Positions 48,145 through 56,074 are shown, counted from the first letter of the stretch. The stretch: 64,000 nt of DNA from Candidatus Gastranaerophilales bacterium (GCA_944324225.1 CALUVL010000001.1:1-64000), one strand, 5' to 3'. The notes: a model not told the origin generated them from the letters alone. A program made the numbers and translations.

Positions 48145-49811
48145 TTGGGATTTGCTTTAGTCATAGATTTAGATCTTAATGTTCTATGATAGGTAATAGC
48201 AAATCTGTGTGCTTCATCTCGAATTCTCTGAAAAAGGAAGAGCGCACTGGAATTTTGCGGAAGAATTACTGGATCTGATTTTTTTGGCAGGAATACTTCT
48301 TCATGTTTTTTTGCCAAACTTACGACGTCTATTCCTGTGATGCCGAGTTCTTCAATAATCTGCATTACGCTTGATAACTGGCCTTTTCCACCATCAATTA
48401 TCATCAGATCGGGTTTATCCCAGTTTTTATCGCCGAGGTGTTTAAGCCGGCGGGTCAGAACTTCTTTCATCGAAAGAAAATCATCTGGTTTTCCTTCTGT
48501 TGTGCGGATTTTGAATTTTTTATATTCGGATTTTTTGCTCTGCCCGTTAATGAATGTAATCATTGAGGCTACTGTATTTGTACCTTGAATATGTGAAATA
48601 TCATAGCATTCAATCCGGTGCGGAAAATTTTGCAGATGTAATTTTTCTGCAAGATAGGAGCCGATTTCATTAAAATCGTCACGAATTTTGGACATCTTTT
48701 TGAGTTTTGCATTGTCAAGCACAACTCTGGCGTTTTTGTCAGCAAGAGCTTGAAGTTCTTTCCCTTGAGCGGATTTACCATAGCTTATTTTTACTTTCTT
48801 TTTGGCTAATATTTCAAGCCATTCTTCGTAGAGGGCTTTTTCTCCGATGTTTTCCAGTTCGTTTGAAACGATTTTTTCAGGGTAGCCAAGGGTAAGCGAA
48901 TTGTAGTATTCCTTGAAAAATGTTGCAAAAAATTCTGTTTTATCTTCTTCTTCAACCTCGTAGACAAAATCTTTTTTGTCAATGAGTCTTCCTTCTCTTA
49001 TCATCAAAATTACGATTGCGAAGATGCCATCTTCAGAGAGAAATGATATTATGTCTTCATTTAGCTTTGTATTTTCATAGACAACCTGCTGTTTTTCGAG
49101 AGTTTTTTTAAGATCCAGATAGCTGTCCCTGAGCCTTGCAGCTTTTTCAAATTGTTCTTCAGAGGCATATTTTTCCATTCGGGTTTTAATTTGTTCCATA
49201 AGTTCTGATTGTTTGCCGGAGAGGAAGAGTTCTGCCTGATGTACAAGTGCCTTGTATTCTTCGCTGGACACTTTTCCCTGACATGGTGCCATACAGCGTC
49301 CTATATGATAATATAGACAGGGGCGGTCTTTGAATTTCGGGGTTTTGCACTGTTTGAGAGGAAAGATTTTTTTCAGAAAATCAAGTGTGGAATACATTGC
49401 CCGAATGTCTGTGTAGGGGCCATAGTATCTGCCTTTTTCGGGGTTCATGTTTTTTTTGCGCACGACCTGAATACGTGGAAAATCTTCGTCCGTAATTAAA
49501 AAATAAGGGTATTTTTTGTCGTCTTTCAGCAGAATATTATATTTGGGCTTATGCTTTTTAATCAGATGGCTTTCTAAGATAAGCGCCTCGACTTCCGTGT
49601 TTGTGATGATGTATTCCAGACGTTCGATTTGCGATACAAGCACCTGAACTTTTACGCTGTCGTGGTGTTTTTTATTAAAATAACTCATTACACGGCGCTT
49701 GAGAATTTTTGCTTTTCCGACGTAGATTATCTCATTATCTTTATTGTAATAAATGTAACAGCCAGGAAGCGATGGCAAAAGTTTTAATGTTTGTCGTAAA
49801 TTTTCATTCAT
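48141..49811 (-). CDS. uvrC: Excinuclease ABC subunit C, lacking the C-terminal HhH region
   Basis: UvrC makes both incisions in nucleotide excision repair. The 556-residue protein has the N-terminal GIY-YIG nuclease (LPGCYIYYNKDNEIIYVGKAK), the Cys-rich PCLYYHIGRCMAPC segment, the UvrB-interacting UVR helix pair (about 200-235) and the RNase H-like second nuclease (IECYDISHIQGTNTVASM, MIIDGGKGQLS). It ends at YHRTLRSKSMTKANPN, where other UvrC proteins continue for about 50-60 residues into a tandem helix-hairpin-helix DNA-binding domain. The missing part is not found in another frame downstream, which is occupied by a convergent gene. Confidence 0.95.
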   Translation of the reverse strand: MNENLRQTLKLLPSLPGCYIYYNKDNEIIYVGKAKILKRRVMSYFNKKHHDSVKVQVLVSQIERLEYIITNTEVEALILESHLIKKHKPKYNILLKDDKKYPYFLITDEDFPRIQVVRKKNMNPEKGRYYGPYTDIRAMYSTLDFLKKIFPLKQCKTPKFKDRPCLYYHIGRCMAPCQGKVSSEEYKALVHQAELFLSGKQSELMEQIKTRMEKYASEEQFEKAARLRDSYLDLKKTLEKQQVVYENTKLNEDIISFLSEDGIFAIVILMIREGRLIDKKDFVYEVEEEDKTEFFATFFKEYYNSLTLGYPEKIVSNELENIGEKALYEEWLEILAKKKVKISYGKSAQGKELQALADKNARVVLDNAKLKKMSKIRDDFNEIGSYLAEKLHLQNFPHRIECYDISHIQGTNTVASMITFINGQSKKSEYKKFKIRTTEGKPDDFLSMKEVLTRRLKHLGDKNWDKPDLMIIDGGKGQLSSVMQIIEELGITGIDVVSLAKKHEEVFLPKKSDPVILPQNSSALFLFQRIRDEAHRFAITYHRTLRSKSMTKANPN

Positions 49812-49827
49812 AAGCCTGTTACCGTAA

Positions 49828-51135
49828 TTATCTGAAATTCACTTCTTCCATAAAAATGCCGACCCATTTGACAAGATTGGAAAGCTCATAGGGTTTTGGA
49901 AGATAAAGATCAGCCCCGCTGTTCAGGATAAGTTCCTTGTCATGTAAAACGGAAGTCATAATTATTTTTGTGTTTTTAAATTCCGGATTTTCGCTCAATT
50001 TTTTGCAAATTTCCAACCCTTTTAAGTTGTCGGCACTTCCGGCATCAAGAATAATAACGGCTGGAGCTGAGCCGTAATTCTCAAATCCTTCATGGTGTTC
50101 GATTATTGTTGTCTGGTACCCCTGAAGTTCAAGAATTGTTTTCAGGAGAACTTTCATTGCCTCATCAGGTTCAATGACAACAATTTTGTTGTTAAAAATA
50201 TTTTCTTCAACAGAATTTTTGCCTGAAATCTTTGCTCTTTCTATAAGATAGTTTGACCTGTCCGGAAGATTTGCAAGATTATGGATGTGAACAAGGGAAG
50301 TTAAAAGCGAATTTACATCTGTGTATTTCCTGAATTCATTAGTAACAATCCCGATTGTTGTATGAACAAAGCTTGACCTTCTGCCTGCAAGATCGTCGCC
50401 TTCAACGATTATGTAGCCACGTTTAAGGTCAGGCTGAGAGTAAAACTTTTGGGCAACAGAATCGAAGGCAAAGGTTAGAAAATTTGCAATTTTTTCAGCT
50501 TTTAGAGGGTTTGTGATGATAATGAAGTCATTTTCTGACAGTCCGCCAAGATAATCATTTTCGTTCAGCGCAGATTGTATGATTGCGCAGAAGGTTTGCA
50601 CGAGTTTGTCTGAAGCAAGCGGAGTATAAGCTTCTTTATATGTTTTGAAATTTTCAATACTTATATAAAGACATCCCCAGATATTTTTAGAGGTTACGGT
50701 ACGTCTTAGGGCGCGCATTGTGTAGTTTTTATTCGGCAGAAGGCTTTTGCTCTCTAAGTTAGACTCAAATTCACGTCTTAAGTGCGCTTTCATCCTCATT
50801 ACAAACTCTTCGTTATTGACTGGTTCACTTAAAAAGTCATCTGCTCCGCAGGTAAGAGCATCCAGACGATCTTGAATTTCCGAAGACTTTGATAGTGCTA
50901 CGATTACGGGACGCATGTTATATGTCAAAGCCCTTATTTTTTTGCAATAATCCCCGAGATTGCCGTCAACACTGTCTGAAATTATTATCAAATCCGGCTC
51001 TTTGTCCTGAATAATTTTCATAGCAGAAAGCAGGCTCCGGCTGATGATAACTGTTGAAAGTTCATTTTCCAGAAGCTTTTTATATTTAACCGAAAGTTCA
51101 CGGCGTTTGTCGATAATAAGAGTTACATACTGCAT
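49828..51135 (-). CDS. Double-receiver response regulator with degenerate GGDEF middle
   Basis: The 435-residue protein has receiver-like domain 1 (about 1-120, Asp54 in IIISDSVDGN, CGADDFLSEPV), a degenerate GGDEF-like middle (about 135-305, with YLGGLSENDFIII where GGDEF would be) and a second receiver (about 318-435, Asp in VIILDAGSAD, Lys in YLPKPYEL). The broken signature suggests a binding or interaction role rather than c-di-GMP synthesis. Its start overlaps the end of the histidine kinase gene by 13 nt, so the two form a two-component pair. Confidence 0.85.
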   Translation of the reverse strand: MQYVTLIIDKRRELSVKYKKLLENELSTVIISRSLLSAMKIIQDKEPDLIIISDSVDGNLGDYCKKIRALTYNMRPVIVALSKSSEIQDRLDALTCGADDFLSEPVNNEEFVMRMKAHLRREFESNLESKSLLPNKNYTMRALRRTVTSKNIWGCLYISIENFKTYKEAYTPLASDKLVQTFCAIIQSALNENDYLGGLSENDFIIITNPLKAEKIANFLTFAFDSVAQKFYSQPDLKRGYIIVEGDDLAGRRSSFVHTTIGIVTNEFRKYTDVNSLLTSLVHIHNLANLPDRSNYLIERAKISGKNSVEENIFNNKIVVIEPDEAMKVLLKTILELQGYQTTIIEHHEGFENYGSAPAVIILDAGSADNLKGLEICKKLSENPEFKNTKIIMTSVLHDKELILNSGADLYLPKPYELSNLVKWVGIFMEEVNFR

Positions 51136-51869
51136 TTTGCCCTCGCCTGTTTTTCAACGTCGCTTGCGGGCATCAGGATTTCAAATGTGGTTAAATATCT
51201 GCCGTTTTTGTCCGGAACTGATTTTACGGATATTTTTCCGCCCATTTTGTCTACAAGTGTTTTTGTTATGTACAAACCCAGTCCGCTTCCTTGAACCCTG
51301 CGGGTCAGCGGATTGTCCAGTCTTGAAAATTTGGTGAATATTTTGTCGTAATCTTCTTCACTGATTCCGATGCCTGTGTTTGTGATTTTCATTGATACAA
51401 AGTCTTCATTGCCGGAAAAGCCTGTGTTAATATGAATTGTCGAATTTTCGTCACCGTATTTCGCCGCATTTTCAACTAAATTAGTTATTATTTGAAGAAA
51501 TTTATCTTTATCCGCCAGAATATATGGTGTTTTAGGATCTATTTCAATAACAAAATTTTTATCGGGATACTGACTTTTTATAACCGAAACTGCCATTTGC
51601 GCAACCGGTTGTATCGAAATTTCTTTCAGAACAAGATTATCCTTGCCGTGAGAAAGTTTGGTGGCTGAGAGCATGTTCTCTACAAGATTTATCAATCTGT
51701 TTGACTGGTCTTCAATTATTTTGAGAAATCTTTTTTTGCTCTCATCGTCCAGTTTGTCCCATGAGGCAAGCATCGTTTGAGAAAATCCTCTGATGGAAGT
51801 CAAAGGTGTTCTCAATTCGTGGCTTACTGTTGAGATAAAGTCTTCGTAATTTTTTTCGATATCGCTCAT
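51123..51869 (-). CDS. Soluble histidine kinase without sensor domain
   Basis: The 248-residue protein contains only the HisKA dimerisation domain (FISTVSHELRTPLTSIRGF, phospho-acceptor His17) and the HATPase domain (N box LVENAAKYG, G1-type NTGIGISEEDYDKIF, G2 GSGLGLYI). There is no transmembrane helix and no PAS or GAF domain, so input must come from a partner protein. It is co-transcribed with the double-receiver regulator. The ATG has no SD; an extended TGC-TATAAT lies exactly 6 nt upstream. Confidence 0.93.
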   Translation of the reverse strand: MSDIEKNYEDFISTVSHELRTPLTSIRGFSQTMLASWDKLDDESKKRFLKIIEDQSNRLINLVENMLSATKLSHGKDNLVLKEISIQPVAQMAVSVIKSQYPDKNFVIEIDPKTPYILADKDKFLQIITNLVENAAKYGDENSTIHINTGFSGNEDFVSMKITNTGIGISEEDYDKIFTKFSRLDNPLTRRVQGSGLGLYITKTLVDKMGGKISVKSVPDKNGRYLTTFEILMPASDVEKQARAKCSM

Positions 51870-51875
51870 ACATTC

Positions 51876-51881
51876 ATTATA
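51876..51881 (-). promoter_or_regulatory. Extended -10 element 6 nt before the histidine kinase (leaderless type)
   Basis: The minus strand reads TGC-TATAAT, then GAATGT, then ATG, with no SD. Sequence match and spacing make it one of the strongest members of the set. Confidence 0.6.
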
Positions 51882-51978
51882 GCAAATTTTTATCGAATGT
51901 GAATACTACATCATTTGGAGGATATTTAGGAGTAATTGTTAAATAATTTTTTTGCGGGGTCGTATAAAAAAATATAGA

Positions 51979-52053
51979 TATGAAAAACGAAAGTTTTTCA
52001 TACCTCCTCCCCAAGTCTGGTAGCCGTTCTTATTAAAAAGACGGCTTTTTTTT
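51979..52053 (+). ncRNA. Predicted small RNA with exposed CCUCCUCCCC motif
   Basis: A perfect 10-bp hairpin (TATGAAAAAC, GAAA loop, GTTTTTCATA; 51979-52002) is followed directly by CCTCCTCCCC (52003-52012) and, 9 nt later, by a terminator hairpin with a run of eight T. The C-rich single-stranded part is complementary to SD sequences. The layout resembles CCUCC-motif small RNAs such as the CcsR/cuckoo type. Possible -10 elements are TATAAA at 51963 or TATAGA at 51973; the -35 is unclear. It lies in the divergent gap between the histidine kinase and a 53-residue gene. Confidence 0.55.
52022..52053 (+). terminator. Terminator of the predicted small RNA
   Basis: AGCCGT(T)CTT / AAGACGGCT stem with one bulge and an ATTAAA-type loop, followed by TTTTTTTT. 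No coding gene precedes it on this strand, which is the main support for a small RNA. Confidence 0.82.
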
Positions 52054-52195
52054 GTGTAATTTTTTCTGAAAATTTTAAAATTGATACCTCAATTCTTTAG
52101 AAGTAATCCTTAAGAGTGTAGAAAAGCCGTGCCGGATACGTTATAATAATACAATACATTAGGGGTAATATGAAATTTAAAAGGAGAAGGATTAC

Positions 52196-52357
52196 ATGAA
52201 AACTGCAGTAAAAAAGGATATGAGAACCGGGAAAGTCAGATCAAAATTTAATGATGAATTTGAAAAATATCTTAAAGCTCAGTGTTTGAAAACTACGTTT
52301 AACGGGCTGGAATTGGAAACATTTTCCTGGTACAAAAAAGTTTTAGGTCTTGTATAG
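52196..52357 (+). CDS. Small 53-residue protein
   Basis: ATG 52196 has a strong SD (AAGGAGAAGG) and an upstream TATAAT at 52142-52147. The frame ends at TAG 52357, and a perfect terminator follows 16 nt later. The product begins MKTAVKKDMRTGKVRSKF and ends SWYKKVLGLV; it is basic, with an amphipathic helix NDEFEKYLKAQCLK. No family is recognised. Promoter, SD and terminator together make it a likely real gene. Confidence 0.65.
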   Translation: MKTAVKKDMRTGKVRSKFNDEFEKYLKAQCLKTTFNGLELETFSWYKKVLGLV

Positions 52358-52373
52358 TGTTTATTAAATAAAG

Positions 52374-52411
52374 CAAAACGTCCGGTAAAATTGCTTTTGC
52401 CGGACGTTTTG
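52374..52411. terminator. Bidirectional terminator
   Basis: CAAAACGTCCGGTAAAA / TTTTGCCGGACGTTTTG, a 17-bp stem with one T-G pair and a TTGC loop. It lies between the convergent 53-residue gene and the M29 aminopeptidase gene, with T-rich sequence on both sides. Confidence 0.9.
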
Positions 52412-52417
52412 TTATAC

Positions 52418-53524
52418 CTATATCAAAAATTTTCCGTTTTCATAGATCAAAATATCGTCGGCATAAATTTTGCCGTCTGATTGCATGCCTTTAATCATGT
52501 CCCAGTGAAGACCGGATACGTTTTTACCGCCGGTTTCGGGGTATGATGCGCCTGCTGCCATATGGATTGAGCCTCCGATTTTTTCGTCAAATAGAATATT
52601 TCCGGTTACATCTTTTATGCAGTCGTTTGTGCCGATTGCGATTTCTCCGATTCCTCTGGAGCCTTCGTCTGTGTCAAGCATGGCATTTAAAAAGTCTTCG
52701 CCTTTGTCGGCTTTTGCTTTTACGATTTTTCCGCCTTCAATCCACAGGTGAACCCCGTGAGCTTCATTGCCTCTGTAAAGCTGTGGAAAATCAAAGTAAA
52801 TTTCGCCGTTTATATCGTTTTCGACCGGAGAGGTGAAGACTTCTCCGTCAGGATAGTTGTTTAAGCCTGAACAGCTTATCCATTTTCTCCCTTCGACTCC
52901 GAAGGTTATATCTGTTCTGTCGCCTGTGATGCGGACTTTTTTGACATTATTCAGATAATCCGCCCATTTGGTTTGTTTTTCGTCCATTTCTTTCAGTTTT
53001 GCAACAGGGTCGTCAAGGTCAAGATAGCAGGCTTTGAAAAGAAAATCAGCATATTCATCAAATGACATTTTGGCTTCCTGCGCCAGAGCATGCGTCGGAA
53101 CATCTGCAATAACCCAGCTTGCTTCTCCCTGTGCGGAACGGGTCAGAAGTTTTTCAGATAAGGGTTTTGTCGCAGCTGACCTGCGGGCAAGTTTTTTCAT
53201 ATCTGCACGTGCCATGTTTTTTGTGTTCATAGGCCCGCCGATTGAGATGAATTTGTCTATTGTTTCGTATTCAAGTTTTGTTATCGGGTCGATATAATCC
53301 AACTGTTCGTCCGTTGCGTATTTTATGAATGTATCTGACAAATCTTCGATTGAAGTTCTTACAATCGGGTGTCCGCCTCTTTCCAGAACCCTTTTATAAA
53401 CTGCTTTTACAAGTTCTTTTGTATAAACGCTTGTTCCTCTGATTTGAACAAGGTCGTCTTTTTGAACATTTGTTGAATAGTCGACAAGGACTTTTGCGTA
53501 TTTTTCCCAGATTGGATTTTCCAT
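52418..53524 (-). CDS. M29-family (thermophilic-type) metallo-aminopeptidase
   Basis: The 368-residue enzyme removes N-terminal residues from peptides using two metal ions. M29 features are the N-terminal WEKYAKVLVDYS start, FPQLYRGNEAHGVHLWIEGG (metal Glu), DEGSRGIGEIAIGTN (metal Glu) and FDEKIGGSIHMAAGASYPETGGKNVSGLHWDMI (metal His and Asp). It is cytoplasmic, with no signal peptide. The start has AAGGAAAA. It is monocistronic between a terminator and a repeat-rich gap. Confidence 0.93.
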   Translation of the reverse strand: MENPIWEKYAKVLVDYSTNVQKDDLVQIRGTSVYTKELVKAVYKRVLERGGHPIVRTSIEDLSDTFIKYATDEQLDYIDPITKLEYETIDKFISIGGPMNTKNMARADMKKLARRSAATKPLSEKLLTRSAQGEASWVIADVPTHALAQEAKMSFDEYADFLFKACYLDLDDPVAKLKEMDEKQTKWADYLNNVKKVRITGDRTDITFGVEGRKWISCSGLNNYPDGEVFTSPVENDINGEIYFDFPQLYRGNEAHGVHLWIEGGKIVKAKADKGEDFLNAMLDTDEGSRGIGEIAIGTNDCIKDVTGNILFDEKIGGSIHMAAGASYPETGGKNVSGLHWDMIKGMQSDGKIYADDILIYENGKFLI

Positions 53525-53584
53525 AGTTTTTCCTTCTTAATTTATCTGCATAATCTATAATATATTTTTTAATCTTGCAATAAG

Positions 53585-53655
53585 CTGGATTCTTTCGGGC
53601 TTCGCCCTCAGAATGACGTCATTGCGAGCCGGAGGCGAAGCAATCCAGCCTTTTA
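53585..53655. repeat. Intergenic repeat (GGATTCTTTCGGGCTTCGCC...GAAGCAATCC)
   Basis: The block contains CCTCAGAATGACGTCATTGCGAGCC and closes with GGCGAAGCAATCCAGCC, making an imperfect inverted repeat with GCTGGATTC at 53583. It belongs to the same dispersed family as 22075-22430, 40455-40570 and 59255-59310. Confidence 0.6.
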
Positions 53656-53939
53656 AATCAATTCTTCATATAAATCCTGCCAGTTTGGATTTATAGTTTC
53701 TATAAGATCAAGTTTTTTCTTGCGGGAGGTGCCTTTTAATTTTTTCTCCCGTATTATTGCTGAAGCTATATCGTCATAGACTTCATAATAATCAAGTTTA
53801 TCGACACCATATTTTTTGTAAATCCGTCTATAAGGTTATTTTTATGTTTGTATATTCTTTTTACAAGGTTTGACATCACTTCGACAAACAAAGTTCCGTT
53901 ACGCTTATTAAACAATATATAAATAAAAACGCTTATAAT
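53653..53939 (-). pseudogene. Broken GIY-YIG endonuclease gene (UPF0213-like)
   Basis: Two overlapping frames together encode a small GIY-YIG nuclease: IYILFNKRNGTLFVEVMSNL, YKHKNNLIDGFTK, then, after a shift, YGVDKLDYYEVYDDIAS, IIREKKLKGTSRKKKLDLIE, NPNWQDLYEELI and stop. The shift lies at a run of six T (53812-53817, plus strand), where seven would restore the frame. In addition there is no start codon in a good position, and the YIG segment reads LFVEVM with Glu in place of Gly. It is a decayed gene, or less likely a sequencing error plus divergence. Confidence 0.8.
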
Positions 53940-53952
53940 TTGTCTTTTAGTT

Positions 53953-53990
53953 AATTGCTCCGGTATTTAAACCGGAGCAATTATTTTATT
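53953..53990 (+). terminator. Hairpin between the broken nuclease gene and lpxA
   Basis: AATTGCTCCGGT / ACCGGAGCAATT, a perfect 12-bp stem. It is followed on the plus strand by ATTTTATTT and lies 12 nt after the lpxA stop on the minus strand, so it probably ends the lipid A operon even though the minus-strand U tract is poor. Confidence 0.6.
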
Positions 53991-53994
53991 TAAC

Positions 53995-54804
53995 TTATTC
54001 CTCGCTTTCGAGGGATTCGTGGCCTGATTTGTGCGATTTGAGAAGTACACCCCGTTTTGATGTTTTGATAAATTCTATCATTTTTTCAATATACGGGTTC
54101 ATCGGGATTTCAGCCTTAATTTTTTCAATTGCCTGAGTTGTGTTGTATTCTTCCGAAATCAAAAGTTTGAAAGCTTCGTTTGTATGTGTTCTGATTTCCA
54201 GCGGAACCCCTCTGCGCTTCATCGCAACAATGTTAAGTCCACGTGGAACCGGCGGTCTGCCTTCTCCTTTTGAGTATGGCAAAATATCCTGACGTGAGGC
54301 TGAAAATCCGCTTATGATAGCCATATCGCCGATACGAATGTTCTGATGGAACACACTCATTCCGCCGACAAATGCGCCAAATCCAACGTGAACATGTCCG
54401 CCTAATGTTACAAGGTTTGCAAGGATAACTTCGTCAGCAAGAACACAATTGTGTGCAACATGCGAGCCGACCATTAATAAACATTTTTTACCGACTCTTG
54501 TTGTAAAATCTCCACAGGCTGCTCCTCTATGGATAGTTACGTTTTCTTTAATTATTGTACCATCACCGATTACAACTTTTGTCGGTTCACCTTTGTACCC
54601 CAGATCTTGAGGTTCAGAGCCGATTGTCGCAAATGGGGATATTGTACAATTTTCTCCAATTTCTGCAAACTCAATGTGTGCGTTTGATATTACTCTTGTA
54701 CCGCTTCCGATTTTTACATTCTCGCCTATTACAACATAAGGTCCTATAACCGCATCATCCGCAATTTCTGCCGATGGATGGATAATTGCTGTTTTGTCTA
54801 TCAT
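53995..54804 (-). CDS. lpxA: UDP-N-acetylglucosamine acyltransferase LpxA
   Basis: LpxA adds the first acyl chain to UDP-GlcNAc, starting lipid A synthesis. The 269-residue protein is a left-handed beta-helix of hexapeptide repeats (IHPSAEIADDAVIGPYVVIGENVKIG...) followed by the C-terminal helical domain. The catalytic-His region is MVGSHVAHNCVLADEV (HVAHNC). The start has GAGAGG. It closes the group lpxD-lpxC-fabZ-(unknown)-lpxA, which implies an outer membrane with lipopolysaccharide. Confidence 0.96.
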   Translation of the reverse strand: MIDKTAIIHPSAEIADDAVIGPYVVIGENVKIGSGTRVISNAHIEFAEIGENCTISPFATIGSEPQDLGYKGEPTKVVIGDGTIIKENVTIHRGAACGDFTTRVGKKCLLMVGSHVAHNCVLADEVILANLVTLGGHVHVGFGAFVGGMSVFHQNIRIGDMAIISGFSASRQDILPYSKGEGRPPVPRGLNIVAMKRRGVPLEIRTHTNEAFKLLISEEYNTTQAIEKIKAEIPMNPYIEKMIEFIKTSKRGVLLKSHKSGHESLESEE

Positions 54805-54894
54805 AAATTACCTCTCTTACTGTATATGTGTCAATTATAGTACAAATCGAGGTATTCAACAAGAATTTTATATTATTTTAATATGCCGGATTAA

Positions 54895-56067
54895 TTAATT
54901 TATTGATTTATCGATGATACTTTTATATACAATCCATGCCGATATCGTGTGTTGAACGTAATCTATTCTTATCTCTTTTTCTGAATTTTTGGCTTCAGGC
55001 TTTTCCCAGTCCGGGCTTGACGGAATTCCGCCTTCAAATGGGCCTGTTTTAATCTGATGTTTTGATAAAAATTCAACTCCTGATTTTATTGAATACAGAA
55101 CTTTTTTCTGTAAAACTTTATCGTCAAGGCACTGATATGCAGCAGTTAGACCTTCAAGTATTGTTGCATTTCCGCATAAGGAACGGGTATTTGTGAATGA
55201 TCCGAACTTTTCATCTCTGGTATTAAGGTTTTGTTTTGCAATAACTGATTTTATGTTTCTTTCTACAAAACTTCTGAGATATTTTTTCTGAGGAATATTC
55301 AAAGCATTGTCTGGAGTCGCAAAAAGTTTTTGAACTGCAAGCATGCCCCAGTGATCGAATTTCCAGCCTGCGCCACCGGTTGCTTCAGCTTTTTCGGCAA
55401 GTCTGAATAATCCTTTCTTTGCTGTATCCAGCCACTTGTCTTGTTTGTCAAATTCATACAAATACAATAACCCTAGACATGATTCTCCTGGATAATATCT
55501 GGCAGAATGAAGTTCTGATTTTTCTTTTTTTACAAGTTCAAAACTCGGGCAAAAATCTCCTTGAGGGGTTTGCATAAATATCAAAAAATTCCCCATTTTT
55601 TCAAGAATATGTTTTGAAATTTTGTTGTCTTTCAGAAGATTTGAAAGTGCTATTAAGGCAAGTCCTGTTCCGCCTGACGTTGCAAGAAGTGCGGGGGCTT
55701 CTTCTTCCGGTTTTGATAAAAGGCCGTACATATCCTTACCAACTTTTTTAATATAATTTTTTACAAGATATTCTGAAGATAAGAGCCGTTTATTATAGAG
55801 TGCCTCTTTCCCGAGCAGTCTTTCGCAAAGATACATTGAATACAGGGTGCCTGCGTGTCTTAGCGAACTGTAATATTTTGCGGAATATTTCTTTTTGGGA
55901 TTCAGGCTGTTTCTATAAACAAACCTGCCGTCCTGCTGAATATTTTTGGATATATACAACATAGCAAGAATTATGGCATTTTCCAGCTCATCCGCACTCT
56001 CGGGTGTAAGTGTAATGCTGTCTTTTTGTCCAAATAAATTAGAAAGTATGGGAAACGGATTTCTCAT
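54895..56067 (-). CDS. Unknown alpha/alpha-barrel-like protein inside the lipid A cluster
   Basis: The 390-residue protein is rich in repeated helix pairs with SGGTGLALIALSNL, GESCLGLLYLYEFDKQDKWLDTAKKGL, GGAGWKFDHWGMLAVQKL and LCGNATILEGLTAAYQCL. This is the pattern of an (alpha/alpha) toroid as in glycoside hydrolases, lanthionine cyclases or terpenoid cyclases. Conserved Trp, His and Asp near FDHWG could form an active site. It has no signal peptide. Its ATG has TATAAT 7 nt upstream, so it may have its own promoter although it lies between fabZ and lpxA on the same strand. A glycan- or lipid-A-related role is only a positional guess. Confidence 0.7.
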   Translation of the reverse strand: MRNPFPILSNLFGQKDSITLTPESADELENAIILAMLYISKNIQQDGRFVYRNSLNPKKKYSAKYYSSLRHAGTLYSMYLCERLLGKEALYNKRLLSSEYLVKNYIKKVGKDMYGLLSKPEEEAPALLATSGGTGLALIALSNLLKDNKISKHILEKMGNFLIFMQTPQGDFCPSFELVKKEKSELHSARYYPGESCLGLLYLYEFDKQDKWLDTAKKGLFRLAEKAEATGGAGWKFDHWGMLAVQKLFATPDNALNIPQKKYLRSFVERNIKSVIAKQNLNTRDEKFGSFTNTRSLCGNATILEGLTAAYQCLDDKVLQKKVLYSIKSGVEFLSKHQIKTGPFEGGIPSSPDWEKPEAKNSEKEIRIDYVQHTISAWIVYKSIIDKSIN

Positions 56068-56074
56068 ACTTTCT

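Noticed and set aside
51937-52002. Minus-strand 20-codon frame preceded by GGGGAGGAGGT
   Set aside because: The SD-like purine run is only 1 nt from the ATG, too close to be used. The run of T lies on the other side of the terminator, so the plus-strand small RNA reading is better.
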